This document shows positions 20,740 through 22,627 of a stretch of 22,627 nt of DNA, one piece after another. A program made the translations under genes and the position numbers. The notes beneath the pieces were generated by a model. The model did not search any database, had not been told where the DNA came from, and saw only the letters and a list, made by a program, of their open reading frames with translations. The first letter of the stretch is position 1, and each line of letters starts with the position of its first letter. The stretch spans positions 165,943,058 to 165,965,684 of the forward strand of contig JBOZIK010000001.1 of assembly GCA_051453625.1 (NCBI GenBank). Direction: 5' to 3'. This stretch comes from Welwitschia mirabilis (taxonomy: Eukaryota; Gnetophyta; Gnetopsida; Welwitschiales).

Positions 20740-22627
20740 AAGTGATTTCTTCAAGTCATAGTGAGAAATCAAGAGTTTGTAAACTAGGTGTGGAAATAAG
20801 AAAAAATTTCAAAATTTCAAAGAAATTTTGACAATAAGAATTCCATTCAAATAGATCAGATTTTACAATAAGACTAGATAGAGAATTAGATATCTTAGAA
20901 ACATCCTTGATTCATATACAACAATAACCAGCATGGCTAAGAAAATATGTAATATTTAAACTATAGACGTTTCCAAGAAAATTTCATTATTAANNNNNNN
21001 NNNAGATAAAAAATAAATTAAATCTTCATAAGGTTATTTATATCCCATTTCCATTTTTGGATGTCATGTGATTAAATATAATTCATTTTTATAACCATGA
21101 AATAAAATTTCTTTAATTAGGAAAGGGATATTTCTCTTCATAAGATGTAAGTATAAGTTTAATATAATTAATATAGTTTTGTAAAGATAGAGGAATCATC
21201 CATAAAGGATTCAAAACTCATTTTTCAATCATGTCAAAAGAAATAATAATCATGTAATGTTGGAAAAATGCATAATTTATATCCTACTTTTATTCTAGTC
21301 AAATTAAGTTCATTATTTCAATCTTAGCCATATGATTCTAAACTTTTTACATGTAGTTTATGCATAAATAACTTACTTGGTATTAAAAATAGGATAGATA
21401 GTACCTCCATCTAACAATTTAAGAACTGTTATGATTGCTTCTTTTATATTTTTAGAGTCTCTACTAGGCTTAGCATCATCATTTTGTAAGTGGATTCTAG
21501 AGATGCTTTACTCACATGTATTGGTATTACTATCATCCTAGAATTGGTACTATCACTTTGGAAATTTCCACATGTGGGGACACCAACTCCCTATATACAA
21601 ATATTAGTATCTGTACTTTCAAATCAAACATTATTCATCTTATATACTTCTTATTTCTTTTAATTAGTATTAGTGAGGCATTTTTTGTATTTGTTCTAAG
21701 TTTAGCATAAATGATTATAAGATAATTTGTGTTTATTATAAAAAATGCATACTTAATTTCTTCAAAAAGAGGTTAAGTTATATGTTTATTATCTACTTAA
21801 AGATTGTCTCTTGAGAAGATATAGGTAGAGGCTCAAATTTGGCTTTTTAATGTGATGATTTATATTTAGAATTCTCAAGTAAAGACTATGCTAATTCTTT
21901 ATGTCTCTAACAAAGAATGACTTTCCATAAAATAAAAAGCCTTAAGGAGATGAGCATCAATAGCTTCAATCAAGTCTATGTCTTTACTATTAATTAAAAA
22001 AAAATATCGAGGATTTAAGAACTTATAGCTTTGTATTCGTGTTGTCAAAGATAATTCTAAGTTCACCATTTCTACAATTAACTTAAGAGTTAGAAATAAT
22101 GAGAAAAAACCCTACTAAGTGAAAATCTAATAGAGTTATCTTTTATTTCTAAGATGGCATAACATATAAGAGAAAATAATTTATAATCTTGTAAAATAGC
22201 ATCTTCTATTATGTCTATAGGGATCTCTCTTATGTGCTCTATAAGTTACAAATTCATCCTTTTTTCCCCAATCCTTTTAACCTATGTCTTTTTATAAATT
22301 GAATAAGGAATTAAGTTCACACTAGATCCTAAATCTTACAAGGCTTTATTTATGTTATTTTAGATGATGCATGAAACAATTGAGGAAACTACATCTCTTA
22401 ATTTAGGTGGAAGCCTTTATTAGATTATAGTAATAACTTGGTGGGATTAAAAAAAAGCATTCTTTTTCACATTCATCTTTCTTTTTACAATTTGGATATC
22501 TTAAAGGAATTCTGCAGATGTTGGTATTTGTTTAATTGCATCTAAGAATAGAACACTAGTTTTCACTTCTTTAAAGATTTTTAGATACTTTTCTACTAGT
22601 TTTTCTTGTCCATGAGTGACAAACAAT
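20740..22627 (-). pseudogene. Athila-type pol remnant: protease, RT, start of RNase H
   Basis: Minus strand, from the window end downward. EKYLKIFKEVKTSVLFLDAI and KQIPTSAEFL near 22480-22610 form the protease approach. KAL-stop-DLGSSVNLIPYSIYKK near 22295-22350 is the active site, with TAA where the family has Cys. NGELRIIFDN lies near 22040-22070. RT begins with ISRIHLQNDDAKPSRDSKNI (to 21508, no stops), then LKLLDGGTIYPIF near 21400-21440 (family VLKLLDAGIIYPIS). After a deletion come FQHYMIIISFDMIEK near 21220-21265 (family FQRCMMxIFSDMxEK) and the active-site FMDD at 21195-21206, both Asp kept. Next are FLSHAGY near 20930 (family FLGHAGFY), KDVSKISNSLSSLI, FEWNSYCQNFFEILKFF and STPSLQTLDFSL near 20755-20790 (family LxxAPILxxPDWSLPFE). 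It is dead through stops, shifts and the deletion. It extends beyond the window. Confidence 0.88.
20994..21003. other. Assembly gap of 10 N
   Basis: Ten N inside the Athila RT. The flanks encode adjacent RT pieces in the same direction: SKNGNGI (family SxxGIEVD) on the right and NITYFLSHAGY (family VKGVRSFLGHAGF) on the left, with about the normal number of residues between. The join is therefore probably right and the gap short. Confidence 0.9.

Noticed and set aside
20649-20831. Plus-strand open frame of 60 codons (MISEDDFSLLIK...)
   Set aside because: The minus strand over most of it reads as the Athila RT/RNase H connection, so this is a shadow.
1-22627. Integrated plant pararetrovirus (caulimovirid)
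   Set aside because: All RT pieces found match Ty3/gypsy, Athila or LINE wording and come with integrase, Athila-type gag or L1 endonuclease; no movement-protein or coat motifs of that virus family were seen.

Overview
The window looks like a stretch of AT-rich, gene-poor, transposon-filled nuclear DNA from a flowering plant. The evidence is a mixture typical of plant heterochromatin: decayed Ty1/copia, Ty3/gypsy and Athila/Tat-type LTR retrotransposons plus a plant L1-type LINE, in alternating orientations and all broken by stops and frameshifts. No intact host gene, rRNA, functional tRNA or CRISPR array was recognised. The species cannot be named from the sequence.

Layout. 1-327 (-): copia protease-region fragment. 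328-427: 100-N assembly gap. About 491-1045 (+): copia gag fragment on the opposite strand. About 1390-3230 (-): Ty3/gypsy reverse transcriptase joined by a deletion to integrase, with an internal 79-bp tandem duplication over the first catalytic aspartate. 3296-6350 (+): probable LTR and long leader of another element, with a palindrome, G-box and TATA box. 6356-8842 (+): degenerate Athila/Tat-like gag and protease. About 8843-10590: unassigned AT-rich DNA. About 10595-12400 (-): a second, different Ty3/gypsy pol (protease, RT, RNase H). 13479 to about 16500 (+): LINE ORF2 (endonuclease and RT) with no recognised ORF1. 16500-17800: unassigned. About 17800-20440: small repeats, including two copies of a tRNA-like (SINE-like) module on opposite strands, a 33-bp tandem repeat, and a sharply bounded GC- and CpG-rich island (about 18425-19030) containing a 67-bp tandem duplication. 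About 20740-22627 (-): Athila-type protease, RT and RNase H start, crossing a 10-N gap.

The genes do not work together. They are independent dead insertions. Many of their stops are TAA or TAG where the family has CAA, CAG or TGG, and CpG is very scarce in them, as expected after long cytosine methylation and deamination. The island is the exception, with about 46 CG dinucleotides in 600 bp against 2 in 14401-15000. It is the segment most worth following up. I found no convincing new biological system. The best candidates for undescribed items are the CpG-rich island and the tRNA-like repeat family.
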